From assembly GCF_016097555.1 (NCBI RefSeq), contig NC_054713.1, forward strand, positions 2,311,025 through 2,375,024: a DNA stretch of 64,000 nt, given 5' to 3'. The DNA comes from Gigantopelta aegis (lineage: Eukaryota > Mollusca > Gastropoda > Neomphalida > Peltospiridae). Each line of letters begins with the position of its first letter. The stretch's first letter is position 1. The translations under genes and the position numbers were made by a program. The notes under the pieces were generated by a model. It had not been told where the DNA came from, ran no database searches, and was given only the letters and a program-made list of their open reading frames with translations. Positions 1-11,265 of this stretch are shown here, piece by piece.

Positions 1-599
1 ATTTTAGAGTGAAATAGTGAAATTTGGAATCTAAAATGTGTTATCGTCTCTGAGTGACTGATAACACTTTTATTTCGCTGATATTTTAAGATATTTCACT
101 AAACGTTATGTAATAAAGACAAAGCATTTAATATAAACGTACCTTCTTGTTTCAGAATACTGTATAAAGTGTTTGTAGATTCAAAATTTAATTTGTATAA
201 AAGTTTGATCATGTATATTTTTGTTATAAAGAATACTAAAGTAGACATTATTGCGTTTTCATTTCGTAGTTTTTCGTCAGTAACTCAAGAATATTACTGT
301 GATAATCTGTCGGTTCTGCGCTTAAACGATGGATTACTCAAGAATTCGTGAATGATAAGTTAGTACATATTAGTTATATTTAGCCGTCCCCTCCCCACTA
401 TGTACTTTTGCCTCTAGTTTTACTTTTTGAATCGCGAATGGTTAGATGCTATTGTGTTCAAAGATCTAATATTGTGACTTCACACGTTTGCCCTACTCTA
501 TTAGTACATGACATTGTTTTGTAAATTATATGGACATGTAGTTGCATGTATAAACTTTACTTTTAAATAAAGGCAAGTGTGAGATAAATTATTCATTCT
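1..599. other. AT-rich non-coding stretch with possible polyadenylation signal
   Basis: No convincing coding region is visible. An AATAAA hexamer at 566-571 sits just before the GA tract, so this could be the 3' end of a plus-strand transcript that starts left of the window. The longest open frame (about 60 codons near 169-351) has no recognisable features. This is inference only. Confidence 0.2.
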
Positions 600-849
600 T
601 TATTTAGAGAGAGAGACAGAGACAGACAGAGTGAGACAGACAGATATACAGTCAGAAAGAGACAGAGGGAGAGAGAGACACAGAGAGAGAGAGGGAGGGG
701 GAGAGACAGAAGGGGAGGGAGAGGGAGGGAGGAAAGAGATAAACACAGAGACGGGTAAAGAGGCGGAGAGAGAGAGAAAGAGGGAGAACCAGTGACAGAA
801 AAGAGAGAGGGGGAGAGAGAGGAGAAAGATATGAAGATAAAGAGTGGGA

Positions 850-925
<76 letters not shown>
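600..925. repeat. GA-rich microsatellite tract
   Basis: Imperfect purine tract of GAGA and GACA steps passing into a perfect (AG)n run at about 862-922. Open frames of pure Ser-Leu or Arg-Glu across it are simple-repeat artefacts. Confidence 0.95.
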
Positions 926-926
<1 letters not shown>

Positions 927-1312
927 TTCTCTCATCCTCAGGTATATGGAACAGAGCTATCCCATGAAAGAAAGCCATGTAAGAAATTTCTATCTTACAT
1001 GGGATATCACGCGCTTGCATTTAACATGACGTCGGTGGTAATATATGACGTCATATTAATGTGAGGCGGTGACGTGAGATCATTAGACACAGTTTTAAAT
1101 TAATATTTTGTTATGAAAACCTTCATTTTAAAAGCTATTTTGTTAATTTGTAGTGTTAAATATTATTTAACACATGAAAGAAACACAGTAAATATGATAG
1201 TGCAGTTTATTTATGATAAAATGGTCAAATAAAAAGGTTAATTGTTCAGCCATCTTTGTCTGTTCGTGTAAAATAATGGTTTATTTACGGAATGAATGAG
1301 AGAAAAAGACTA

Positions 1313-1455
1313 CATCGTATGTGGTCATGTGGGATAGAAAAAGTACACCCTCGGTGGTGAAAATTTCGACCATGGGACTCGGCAAGCCTCGTCCCAGGTC
1401 GAAATTTTCACCACGTCGGGTGTACTTTTTCTATCCCACATGACCGCATATGATG
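1313..1455. repeat. 143 bp near-perfect palindrome (hairpin/MITE-like)
   Basis: The left arm starting CATCGTATGTGGTCATGTGG is matched by the reverse complement of the right arm ending at 1455, over about 68 bp with few mismatches. Both arms hold GTGGTGAAAATTTCGACC. The centre lies near 1384 and there is almost no loop. This is a snap-back structure typical of short foldback elements; no clear target duplication was identified. Confidence 0.85.
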
Positions 1456-2238
1456 GAGTCTTATAGTACATGCGATCCAGGATTCAGGTCGGTGCCATGA
1501 TACAAACCCAGTACCTGCCAGGTTTGCTTATAACCACTGCTGTATGATTTAGGAGCCAAAGAGGCTGCCTGTCCAACTGGTATGTTTACACGATCTAACG
1601 ATCAGCGATTGGGCGACAGTTGAACCGATCACGCAGAATGCCCCGCGGGTCGTTCCGAGCAACCAGTCTATAATGGAAATCTATTGAACTTCATTAACGG
1701 AGTTTCAATCGCTTCCATTCAAGTAAAAGAAAAGATCCATTCCCGCCAAATTGAAGTCTATAAAACAAACCAAAGGTTTCGCCACAACACAAGTTACGGC
1801 AGTTGTTGTTTCAGCAAAGACTATTTCATTTCGGGGCAACGCTTTTGAAATACTTCCGATTGAGGTGACGCTTCCCAACCTATACAAAGTCATTCCCTGG
1901 CAGGATCAAATGAGAACGGTTGGTTTAATAAATAAGATTGAAGTGGACAAAAACCCGGTTTGGGGAAGTTTCTCAATAAAATAACATTCCCTCCACTCGT
2001 TGGATACATGTCCGGTTTTCGTGGTTTCTCGTTTTCAATTTGTCTGTCGGCACTAAATAAACAGAAGCCCACATCAATTGCTTCGACCATTTCGGAAGAA
2101 CAAACGCAAAGTCTTGGCGTAAAGAATTGTACAAATACTAGAACACTGTTAGTCTTTATATGAGTACGAAAGTAAAAGAATATTTGATTAATCCCCCCCC
2201 CCCCCCTTCCAGGCACCCACCAGCAGATTTTAAACTAC
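1456..2238. other. Unassigned intergenic stretch
   Basis: No recognisable gene. Overlapping short frames of 77, 62 and 67 codons occur between about 1705 and 2163 on both strands, but none resembles a known family. A poly-C run lies near 2192-2205. Confidence 0.3.
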
Positions 2239-3490
2239 GGCTGTTTGATGTATAACATATGACAGAAAGACGTAACGCACTGCACCCACACACGATAACA
2301 AGCAAGGGGCTGTTTGATGTATAACATATGACAGAAAGACGTAACGCACTGCACCCACACACGATAACAAGCAAGGGGCTGTTTGATGTATAACATATGA
2401 CAGAAAGACGTAACGCACTGCACCCACATACGATAACAAGCAAGGGGCTGTTTGATGTATAACATATGACAGAAAGACGTAACGCACTACACCCACACAC
2501 GATAACAAGCAAGGGGCTGTTTGATGTATAACATATGACAGAAAGACGTAACGCACCACACCCACATACGATAACAAGCAAGGGGCTGTTTGATGTATAA
2601 CATATGGCAGAAAGACGTAACGCACCACACCCACATACGATAACAAGCAAGGGGCTGTTTGATGTATAACATATGGCAGAAAGAAGTAACGCACTACACC
2701 CACATACGATAACAAGCAAGGGGCTGTTTGATGTATAACATATGACAGAAAGAAGTAACGCACTACACCCACAGACGATAACAAGCAAGGGGCTGTTTGA
2801 TGTATAACATATGACAGAAAGACGTAACGCACTACACCCACACACGATAACAAGCAAGGGGCTGTTTGATGTATAACATATGACAGAAAGAAGTAACGCA
2901 CTACACCCACAGACGATAACAAGCAAGGGGCTGTTTGATGTATAACATATGACAGAAAGACGTAACGCACTGCACCCACACACGATAACAAGCAAGGGGC
3001 TGTTTGATGTATAACATATGACAGAAAGAAGTAACGCACTGCACCCACAGACGATAACAAGCAAGGGGCTGTTTGATGTATAACATATGACAGAAAGACG
3101 TAACGCACTGCACCCACATACGATAACAAGCAAGGGGCTGTTTGATGTATAACATATGACAGAAAGACGTAACGCACTACACCCACATACGATAACAAAC
3201 AAGGGGCTGTTTGATGTATAACATATGACAGAAAGACGTAACGCACCACACCCACATACGATAACAAGCAAGGGGCTGTTTGATGTATAACATATGGCAG
3301 AAAGACGTAACGCACCACACCCACATACGATAACAAGCAAGGGGCTGTTTGATGTATAACATATGACAGAAAGACGTAACGCACTACACCCACATACGAT
3401 AACAAGCAAGGGGCTGTTTGATGTATAACATATGACAGAAAGACGTAACGCACTACACCCACATACGATAACAAGCAAGGGGCTGTTTGT
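2239..3490. repeat. Minisatellite, 69 bp unit, 18 copies
   Basis: The unit begins CTGTTTGATGTATAACATAT. Its start recurs at 2241, 2310 and so on to 3483, exactly 18 intervals of 69 bp with no net indel. Units differ by point changes only, such as GACGTAAC/GAAGTAAC and CACACGAT/CATACGAT/CAGACGAT. Because 69 is divisible by three, long stop-free minus frames (453 and 414 codons) appear. They are 23-residue repeats without any known domain, so I treat them as non-coding. Confidence 0.95.
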
Positions 3491-3916
3491 ATGGAATTTC
3501 TCGATTGGGAAAGGCATACGGTCGCCTTTGATGTACAGCTGTGGTATATTGGTTAAAAACAGAAAGAAAACTCGAGTCCATCTTAGCGATCGGGTTTAAT
3601 AATCATTTGGTATCAGTGGAGCCCGCACCCAACTCCCCCCATTGAGGTGCACACCATCCTTTATACTGTGTCATTTCGTGGCGACGTTGAGCGCAGGACA
3701 AAATTACACGTTAAAAACACGATCCATCCTGGCAAGCCCTGACTGACAGAACCGTTTTTGAGAGCGGGGGTTGTGGATGGGGAGAGATATCTGAATACTT
3801 GAATGTATGGATTTTTTTTAGCAATAAAAATATCATATCTGGGGATGCACCGCTTTCCTTTTACAAAATGGTTCAAACCTATGGCTGCCATTTTTTTTAC
3901 ATATGACTTTATAAGA

Positions 3917-4206
3917 CCATGGTCTGAGGTGCTTGCATCGCAGGATCGAACCACGTCGGTTAATCCATTCGACTGATTCGATTCTTTCTCTCGTTACAAC
4001 CAGTGCACCACAACTAGTCAGAGGCCGTGGTATGTGCTATCCTGTATGTGGGAAGGTACATATAAAAGATCCCTTGCTGCTATTGGAAAAGTGTATTAGG
4101 TTTGCTGTGAGGATTTCGAGTCAGAATTAACAAATGTTTGACATCCAATAGCCGATAATTAATAAATCGATGTGCTCTAGTGGTGTCGTTAACCAAAACA
4201 AACTTT
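3917..4206 (+). mobile_element. tRNA-derived SINE, head type 2 with tail A (5' truncated)
   Basis: The head remnant GAGGTGCTTGCATCGCAGG is followed by the shared central domain (GGCCGTGGTATGTGCTATCC, ATAAAAGATCCCTTGCTGC). It ends in tail A (CTCTAGTGGTGTCGTTAACC). A (TA)n run follows. Confidence 0.85.
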
Positions 4207-4484
4207 ATATATATATATATATATATATGAATGAATATGTTATACCTTCTAAAAGAAAATCAAAGTTAAAACTATTGCTCAAAGTAGGAGCTAGGAGTTG
4301 TGGAAAATGGCCACGTGTTTGATTGGCATTTTTCAATAGGTCATCATCTGGGCTATTCGAAAGGTCAATTTATAAGATGGCCAATGGAGTATAAAAAGGT
4401 CAAAAATCAAATTTTCTGTGACATCCACCAAAACAAGCTTGGGCTTAACAGTGTGTTATCTATGACAATTTTGAAATGTTTCTG

Positions 4485-4710
4485 CCAGTTAAAATGCTCA
4501 CCGACGGCAATTTCGCTCCTGCCTACAGCACTTTTAAATCAGTAAATTTTGTAACAAATAAATCAAAATTAAAACCCCAAAATTGTCCCTTGAATCGACG
4601 GCACTAATAATTATCCATAAGGAAACTGCCATCAGTAAATGACTTACGGCATATCAGATCGCAGCCACGGCAATTGCCGTCGGTGTCACCATTAAGGCCC
4701 AAAACACACT
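4485..4710 (+). repeat. Dispersed repeat, copy 1 (CAATTGCCGTCGG family)
   Basis: It resembles 51335-51530: both carry CTACAGCACTTTT, an AAAACCC-type segment, a TCGAC...GGCA segment and CAATTGCCGTCGGT in the same order. Two diverged copies suggest an old interspersed element of unknown class. Confidence 0.5.
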
Positions 4711-5067
4711 GGATGTGGGTCGGGGTCTGGATCTGGCGAGTATGGTGCCAGTCCAAAACGAAACGCATTGAATAGAATGTGACAAAACACACTGCGTCTG
4801 TGATGACGTCAACTACAGATCTGGCATAGAACATGCGCCATATTTTCGTACTGCCAGGCTGGCAGCTGCACAATACTCGAGCCTTACGTTTTCATTTTTC
4901 TTAAAGATATTAATTAATCAATGTGGATTAATCGTAATTATTGTTGATATTTATAGAAGAAAATACATCCAAAGATATGAACGCAGTCGATTAAATTGAT
5001 AACACATAACAGTTACAGACGCAGACGTCAAAATAAATCAGGCATGGCGTCGTTACCACACTCTCCA
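4711..5067. other. Unassigned stretch
   Basis: Nothing recognisable apart from its boundary with the next repeat array. Confidence 0.3.
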
Positions 5068-5752
5068 GACCCAGACCCAGAACCAGACTCAAAACCAAAC
5101 CCTGACCCAGACCCAGACACCAGACCCAGAACCAGAACCAGACTCAAAACCAAGAACCAGACTCAAAACCAAACCCTGACCCTGACCCAGACCCAGACCC
5201 AGACCCAGACCCCAGACCCAGAACCAGAACCAGACTCAAAACCAAGAACCAGACTCAAAACCAAACCCTGACCCAGACCCAGACCCCAGACCCAGAACCA
5301 GACACAGACACAAACACAGTCCCAGACCCAGACCCAGAACCAGAACCAGACTCAAAACCAAACCCTGACCCAGACCCAGACCCCAGACCCAGAACCAGAC
5401 ACAGACACAAACACAGTCCCAGACCCAGACCCCAGACCCAGAACCAGACACAGACACAAACACAGTCCCAGACCCAGACCCAGAACCAGAACCAGACTCA
5501 AAACCAAACCCTGACCCAGACCCAGACCCCAGACCCAGAACCAGACACAGACACAAACACAGTCCCAGACCCAGACCCAGAACCAGAACCAGACTCAAAA
5601 CCAAACCCTGACCCAGACCCAGACCCCAGACCCAGAACCAGACACAGACACAAACACAGTCCCAGACCCAGACCCCAGACCCAGAACCAGACACAGACAC
5701 AAACACAGTCCCAGACCCAGACCCAGACCCAGACCCAGACCCAGAACCAGCT
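5068..5752. repeat. CAGACC hexanucleotide-derived array with higher-order structure
   Basis: Built from CAGACC, CAGAACC, CAGACTCAAAACC and CAGACACAGACACAAACACA blocks. The marker CCAAACCCTGACC recurs at about 5169, 5261, 5358, 5503 and 5601, giving irregular higher-order units of about 92-145 bp. Asp-Pro and Gly-Ser frames are low-complexity artefacts. Confidence 0.9.
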
Positions 5753-6061
5753 TCGGTGTGTTTTGGGCCTAAGTTCGATCCCTGTGTAACTGGCCTTATT
5801 TCCAGATGTGTGTACCATGTTCTGTTTCGCGTAAAAATGTATGTTGGTCTACTGCAAACACCAGGGCGCATAAAAATACATTGGATTTGCCAAAAGTGAT
5901 AATCAAATCAAGAAGTTGTTAGCGGTGTGTAATTAACGATGAACGAGAACGAACAGACGGAAATGTTTTACACTGACCGATAACCGGGGTCAGGGTCTTC
6001 GTGTTTACCACCTGTACGCGTGACAAAAAATGGTGCGTTTTTCTCAATTGTCTTCTCTGGC

Positions 6062-6670
6062 TGTAAAACTGTGCTGCAGTCTTGTTGGCACAAAATACGA
6101 AACTGCTTCTGGTTGCGCCGGGATCGCTGGATACGAAACTGTGTCTAACTGAATCTGTGTGAGTAAATACTAGTTTAAAAGTCTCTCATAACTCCATAGG
6201 AGTGGCCTGTGTACTGTTTTTTGCTATATTATTGTATTATTAATATTGAGCTGTTGTTTTTATTTTAATCTGTACACATGTTGAGGCGTAAATACAAATA
6301 TTGTCTGTCTACGAAACTGCGTCTAATAGTTGTATTGTCTGAGAATACGAAATTCTCAGAGGATTTGAAACTGCGTCTAGGAATGTTAAAAATGAGTGAT
6401 TGCGTATTTCAGTGATATTGTCAAAGTGTATAAACCTGTCCTGCAGCATCATTGTCAGATGATACGGAACTACTAGTGACAGTATTGTTGTCAGAGAATA
6501 TGAATGTGTGTGGTGCAGTGTTGTCGGAGAATACGAAACTTCGTCTACAAATGTGAAAGCACGTGGAACTGCGTCTAATAGTGATACCAAAATATCTTTA
6601 CCAGTGTTATTGTCAGGAAATACGAAACTGCGTCTATTAGTGATACAAAAGTATGGTTACCAGTGTTATT
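6062..6670. repeat. Degenerate tandem repeat with core GAATACGAAACTGCGTCTA
   Basis: Variants of ATACGAAACTGCGTCTA recur about ten times, often joined to TTATTGTCAGA. The last two units (about 6540-6665) are the best conserved. The spacing is irregular, as in an old decayed array. Confidence 0.7.
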
Positions 6671-6673
6671 GTC

Positions 6674-6715
6674 AAGTAGTAGTTGTAGTAGTAGTAGTAG
6701 TAGTAGTACTAGTAC

Positions 6716-6762
<47 letters not shown>

Positions 6763-6808
6763 CTAGTAGCAGAAGCAGCAACATTAATAGTAGTAGTAGT
6801 AGTAGTTT
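6674..6808. repeat. (GTA)n trinucleotide microsatellite
   Basis: Runs of GTA/AGT with occasional ACTAGTACT interruptions. Poly-Val and poly-Leu frames across it are artefacts. Confidence 0.95.
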
Positions 6809-6984
6809 AGTTATTATTATCTTAATTCATTTATAGCAATATTTTAATTATTTTAATTAAACATATTTTGTCCTAAAAGTACAGAGTCCAGTTTGGTATA
6901 ACTGTAAATTGTTAAGATCCCTCCTGGGACGCAGATGACGTGTTAATTATCTCGAACTATGCGGAGACTGAAGGAAAGGGGAAG

Positions 6985-7130
6985 AAAGGAATGTTTTATT
7001 TAAGGACGCACTCAGCACATTTTAATTACGGCTATATGGCTTCGGACATATGGCTAAGGACGACAGAGATAACTGGAGAGGAAACCAGCTGCTTCCACGC
7101 GGGTACTGACGTCCCACTTGTGTTGAAATG
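6985..7130 (-). mobile_element. SINE fragment, tail B, reverse orientation
   Basis: GGAATGTTTTATTTAAGGAC followed by CTATATGGCTTCGGACATAT matches the reverse complement of SINE tail B seen elsewhere. The head is lost. Confidence 0.7.
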
Positions 7131-7254
7131 AGTCGGTCTCTGGTGGCTTATAGGTGTCTTATCTAGTATATGAGCTACAGGGGAACGACCCATTTTTACA
7201 TTTTTTCAGAGACACTCGAGGCACGCCATCTTTGCCATGGAAACCGCTACAGGT

Positions 7255-7630
7255 ATTACGTCATAGCTATGTGACGTCATTTCTGCGCCAGATGTATTAC
7301 TACTAGTACTGGATTACGTGTATGACGTGATCTGATCAAGATGTTGGTTACGAGAGTACCCGTGACGTCATGTTTTTATATTCTTTGTGTAGTATCATTG
7401 TACTAAAGCTGAGTGACGTCATTCCATGTAGATGTTTTACTATCAGTACTTCTGAGATTGCCTGTTTGACGTCATTTCTGATCAGATGTTTATAACGAGA
7501 GTACCTGTGACGTCATGTTGTTGTTATTTTGTCATGTTATGCTATTATTTTTTCATAATTAAGCCAATCCTTTCTGTTTATTTTATTATATTTCACTGTC
7601 AGTACAAGATTACTGTGTGACGTCATTTTC
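7255..7630. repeat. Degenerate tandem array carrying six perfect TGACGTCA octamers
   Basis: Perfect TGACGTCA palindromes start at 7272, 7363, 7414, 7467, 7508 and 7618, with related TACGTCA/TGACGTGA sites between. They lie in a diverged repeat of about 143 bp: 7272 pairs with 7414, and 7363 with 7508 after GAGAGTACC. TGACGTCA is the established CRE/ATF core; whether anything binds here is unknown. Confidence 0.65.
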
Positions 7631-7784
7631 ACTGTTTACAACATGACATGAGAGTGGCGTGTTCAGGGAGGGAAACGCTAGCATTAGGTTTTAAAAAACA
7701 AACAAACGAAAACGACCGTTAGCTTTCTGCCTTCTCAATATGCCTTATTTATAGATACCACGATCTACGGTCATTAATAACATT

Positions 7785-8015
7785 TTGTTACCACGTTCAA
7801 CACACTATTGCTATCAATTACGATGTATTACGATCTATAGCAAACTATTGCGACCTACTGCGATTCGTTGTGAGCTGTAGCGATATGTTGCGATGTACAA
7901 ATATCAGTAACCATCTATTTGTGTTGCAGTAGGTTAAGATCTGCTACGGTCAATAGTGATCTAATACGACCAATCACGATCAATAACGATCACGACCTCA
8001 TGAACTTGCAACACA
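7785..8015. repeat. Degenerate short-period repeat rich in CGAT/GATC
   Basis: Motifs such as TACGATCTA, TGCGATTCG, AGCGATATG and CACGATCAATAACGATCACG recur every 10-15 bp without a fixed unit. It is probably a strongly decayed array. Confidence 0.45.
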
Positions 8016-8988
8016 CAATCGTCCAGGGACAGCGAGTGAGGCTAGCATTAAAAGACCGATTTAATTGGTTCCCGGTGTGACCATTCGGGGTAAAATCTAG
8101 CCAACGCGTTTCTTACTTTGCCTGGCCAACTACGACCAGCCCCACGGTCAGCCAGCAAACGTTTTGCTAACGTTCGCGAACTATTTTATTGGTTCCCAAC
8201 GTAGCCATTTGGTTCACCGTGAAGCGCACAAACTAGCGGACGTTTTTCAGCTAGGTGTGGCTGAACGCAGCCCTTTTCATCGGTATGCTTCTTTCGCTAA
8301 CGTTGGCCACCTTAAAGCCGGCCCCACTCGGTACATATTTTCTGCGATACGATCCGATACTGTAAGATATGATACGATACCCTAAGGAATCGCGCCGTAT
8401 GATGATGCTAACTACGATAGGGTCATAGATGATATGTACAATGCCATCGTGTCATGTGTTGTTGGTCGTAGAGTATTGAACATACAGGTGTTTAAGCATC
8501 ATACCACCATTTGTTGTGTCGTTACTTGCTGTACATAGCAGCTTAAAATAGTACGGTTTAGGAAATGGTTCCTCATAAAAAAATACTACAAAATTCTGAT
8601 ATGCTTTTTGAAATATTTCTTTGATGATTACACGTAGGTTGACCTCTGTAGTATTTAAATAACCCATTCATTTGAAGTTTTTTGTTATATCTAGTAATAA
8701 CTGATAACAACTGTGCAAGTGGTATGGCGCCACTTGTATAACAGTAACACGAGGCGGTGGTCGGGCATAGGGACCATTAATTGAAAAATTTCGTGATCGA
8801 TCTATGTTGATGTTTTACACGGTACATGTGAGTTGAGAGCATTGCCTAAAAGTAGTAGTCACATGTTGTATTTCTCACAGAATATATTCTCTCATAGAAA
8901 TTGTATTGAACTGCATGGAATAATTAATGGTGGTGTGTAACCGTAAGTGTGTCGTATGTTGTCGTGTCGTAGTTTAGATGATTGTAAC
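8016..8988. other. Unassigned stretch with scattered GATACGAT motifs
   Basis: GATACGATCC / GATACGATACC motifs near 8346-8385 echo the neighbouring degenerate arrays. Otherwise nothing is recognisable. Confidence 0.3.
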
Positions 8989-9112
8989 GTGTGAGAAGCC
9001 CATCGTATCGTATCTCAGACGATCGAGTCGTATCTTGTCTAATCGCACCGTGTGAGAAGCCTATCGTATCTCAGACGATCGAGTCGTATCTTGTCAGTTC
9101 GCACTGTGTGAG
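8989..9112. repeat. Tandem duplication, units of 61 and 56 bp
   Basis: GTGTGAGAAGCC starts at 8989 and 9050, and GTGTGAG again at 9106. Between them both units carry TCAGACGATCGAGTCGTATC. Confidence 0.8.
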
Positions 9113-9297
9113 ATCAAATCGTAATAAATCTTATCGTATTGCGTATTGCAGATCGGTATTGTCACAGCAACGCCGTTGTCTTTCGCCAAACATGTCCACT
9201 AAAAGTCATATAAAATGTTTAGGAAATCGTGTCATGTGTGGGGATTTCCTCTACGATCGTCTTGCCGTACGATATAGTAGTAGAAAACATCTGACAA

Positions 9298-9322
9298 CGG
9301 CAGCACACTCAGGACAGTCCCT
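9298..9322. mobile_element. Right terminus of an adjacent TTAA-type MITE
   Basis: CGGCAGCACACTCAGGACAGTCCCT resembles the right terminus of the complete copy next to it (GCAGCAAACTCAGGAATGTC). It abuts that copy across a shared TTAA at 9323-9326. Confidence 0.6.
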
Positions 9323-9326
9323 TTAA

Positions 9327-9707
9327 AGGGACATTCCCGAGTTTGCTGCACTGTAAGATGTTTCCAACTAATAAAATATTTCTACGATTATACTTACATA
9401 TTAAATATATTTTCTTGTTTAGAATATCAGTTTCTGTATATTCAACGGGTTTCTGGTCGTCTCAATATTTCTAAGAAGCTCAAACTGGATTTTGTCTTCA
9501 AATAATTTTGTACGTACGAAAAAATTATATTTTAGGAAATAAAATGAAATTGGACCTAGTACAACTATTATAACGATCAGAAACACGTTTAATATACAGC
9601 CACTAATATTTTATGCAGAAAAATATAGTTGATATATAATTACAATCGTTACAAAGTCTGTTAGTCGATAACATCTTAAAAATTGCAGCAAACTCAGGAA
9701 TGTCCCT
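9327..9707. mobile_element. MITE family 1, complete, TTAA-flanked (piggyBac-like target)
   Basis: Terminal inverted repeats AGGGACATTCC...GTTTGCTGCA and TGCAGCAAAC...GGAATGTCCCT are flanked on both sides by TTAA (9323-9326 and 9708-9711). A TTAA duplication is the established target of piggyBac transposases, so mobilisation by a piggyBac-like source is inferred. It is 381 bp and has no coding capacity. Related copies lie at 14673, 16455, 17857 and 43617. Confidence 0.75.
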
Positions 9708-10056
9708 TTAAGAGTGAGCTTTATGACTTACTGTGATATACAATCATTCGTTACGATTTACTGCGATCAGATACGATGATATGATCTGTACACAACAAAA
9801 AAACAACAACATGTTATTATGTCTCATTGAAACCCGGAACATTTCTAGACTCGCCGGTCAGGTTCGATGGCTTTTTGTTTGTTGTTACTAAATTAGTTGG
9901 GACAGACAAAATCACAACAAAGCTGCAGTGACAGTTTCAGAAATTGTAGAAAGGGATTTAAACAGGCGGCGTCAATTTTAATATAAACATTTTGCGGTGA
10001 AATGTTCTCTCTTTTTGTTCAGGGCCTTCTTTCTAATTTCATTTGCCTTCATGGAA

Positions 10057-10443
10057 AAAAAAGAAAAAAGAAAGGAATGTTTTATTTAACGACGCACTCA
10101 ACACATTTTATTTACGGTTATATGGCGTCAGACATATGGTTAAGGACCACACAGATTTTGAGAGGAACCCCCACTACATGGGCTACTCTTTCCGATTAGC
10201 AGCAAGGGATCTTTTATTTGCGCTTCCCACAGGCAGGATAGCACAAACCAAGCCTTTGTTGAACCAGTTATGGATCACTGGTCGGTGCAAGTGGTTTACA
10301 CCTACCCACTGAGCCTTGCGGAGCACTTACTCAGGGTTTGGGGTCGGTATCTGGATTAAAAATCCCATGCCTCGACTGGGATCCGAACCCAGTACTACCA
10401 GCCTGTAGACCGATGGCCTACCACGACGCCACCGAGGCCGGTA
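10057..10443 (-). mobile_element. SINE, head type 3 with tail B, bounded by 14 bp target duplication
   Basis: Flanked by perfect copies of TTGCCTTCATGGAA at 10043-10056 and 10444-10457. Read on the minus strand it has the tRNA-like head ACCGGCCTCGGTGGCGTCGT and the segment CTGGGTTCGGATCCCAGTCG. It continues through the central domain to a tail ending in AACATTCCTTTC. It gives exact ends for this family. Confidence 0.92.
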
Positions 10444-10457
10444 TTGCCTTCATGGAA

Positions 10458-11034
10458 GTCCATTCTCTATATGTTTTTCCTGCATGGAGAGTATTGCATT
10501 CTAATGGCATTACAAACGATTTGATTTTGATTCTGGTTCCGTTAATGGCTGTCACATGCTGCAGTTTAGCTGTAGAATAAAATGTCTATAGGAACATCTG
10601 CTGGCTTTATACTGTAAACATATTCTGACACCCCTCCACCACCCCCTATTAAAAACAAACTGCAGTTCCACACAGTGTTACACTTATACACTTCGACTTC
10701 AAAATTTGCACGCCTGTTGTAGTATTGAATGAGCCTACTGGTATATTGTCTTGATTACCTTGTGTCTGAAAAACAACTGAGTATATATATATATAAATAG
10801 TATAACCTACGTCTAATAGGAGAGTGCATATTATTTAGAGGGAGTGCATATTACACATATAATATAGACTGGGGGAGTGTATATTGCATATATAACATAC
10901 ACTGGGGAGTGCTTATTCTACGTATAATGTTGACTGGGGAGTGCAAATTATATCTGACATCGGCACCCAGGAGCAGGTATCTCACCCTCCATTTGAATTG
11001 CACTACACTCGCCCTCTCTGTATACATGTCTCTA
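10458..11034. other. Region upstream of the GPCR exon
   Basis: Contains GAGTGCATATTA/GAGTGTATATTGC-like short repeats at about 10826-10935 and a short (TA)n near 10780. No coding region is visible. A non-coding first exon of the GPCR gene could lie here or further left. Confidence 0.3.
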
Positions 11035-11181
<147 letters not shown>

Positions 11182-11230
11182 TAACGCAAACACTACTACA
11201 AACGGATGTACAATTTACTTTCTGTGTGTC

Positions 11231-11242
11231 TCTATCTTGCAG
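11231..11242 (+). promoter_or_regulatory. Predicted 3' splice acceptor before the GPCR coding exon
   Basis: TCTATCTTGCAG ends at 11242, 23 bp before the chosen ATG and downstream of the CT tract. It suggests an intron in the 5' untranslated region. Confidence 0.55.
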
Positions 11243-11265
11243 GTCGTCCCTCGAGAGCCTCAACC

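Noticed and set aside
2156..3517. 453- and 414-codon minus-strand frames
   Set aside because: They translate a 69 bp minisatellite and show no domain.
5236..5871. 211-codon Gly-Ser-rich minus frame
   Set aside because: Translation of the CAGACC array.
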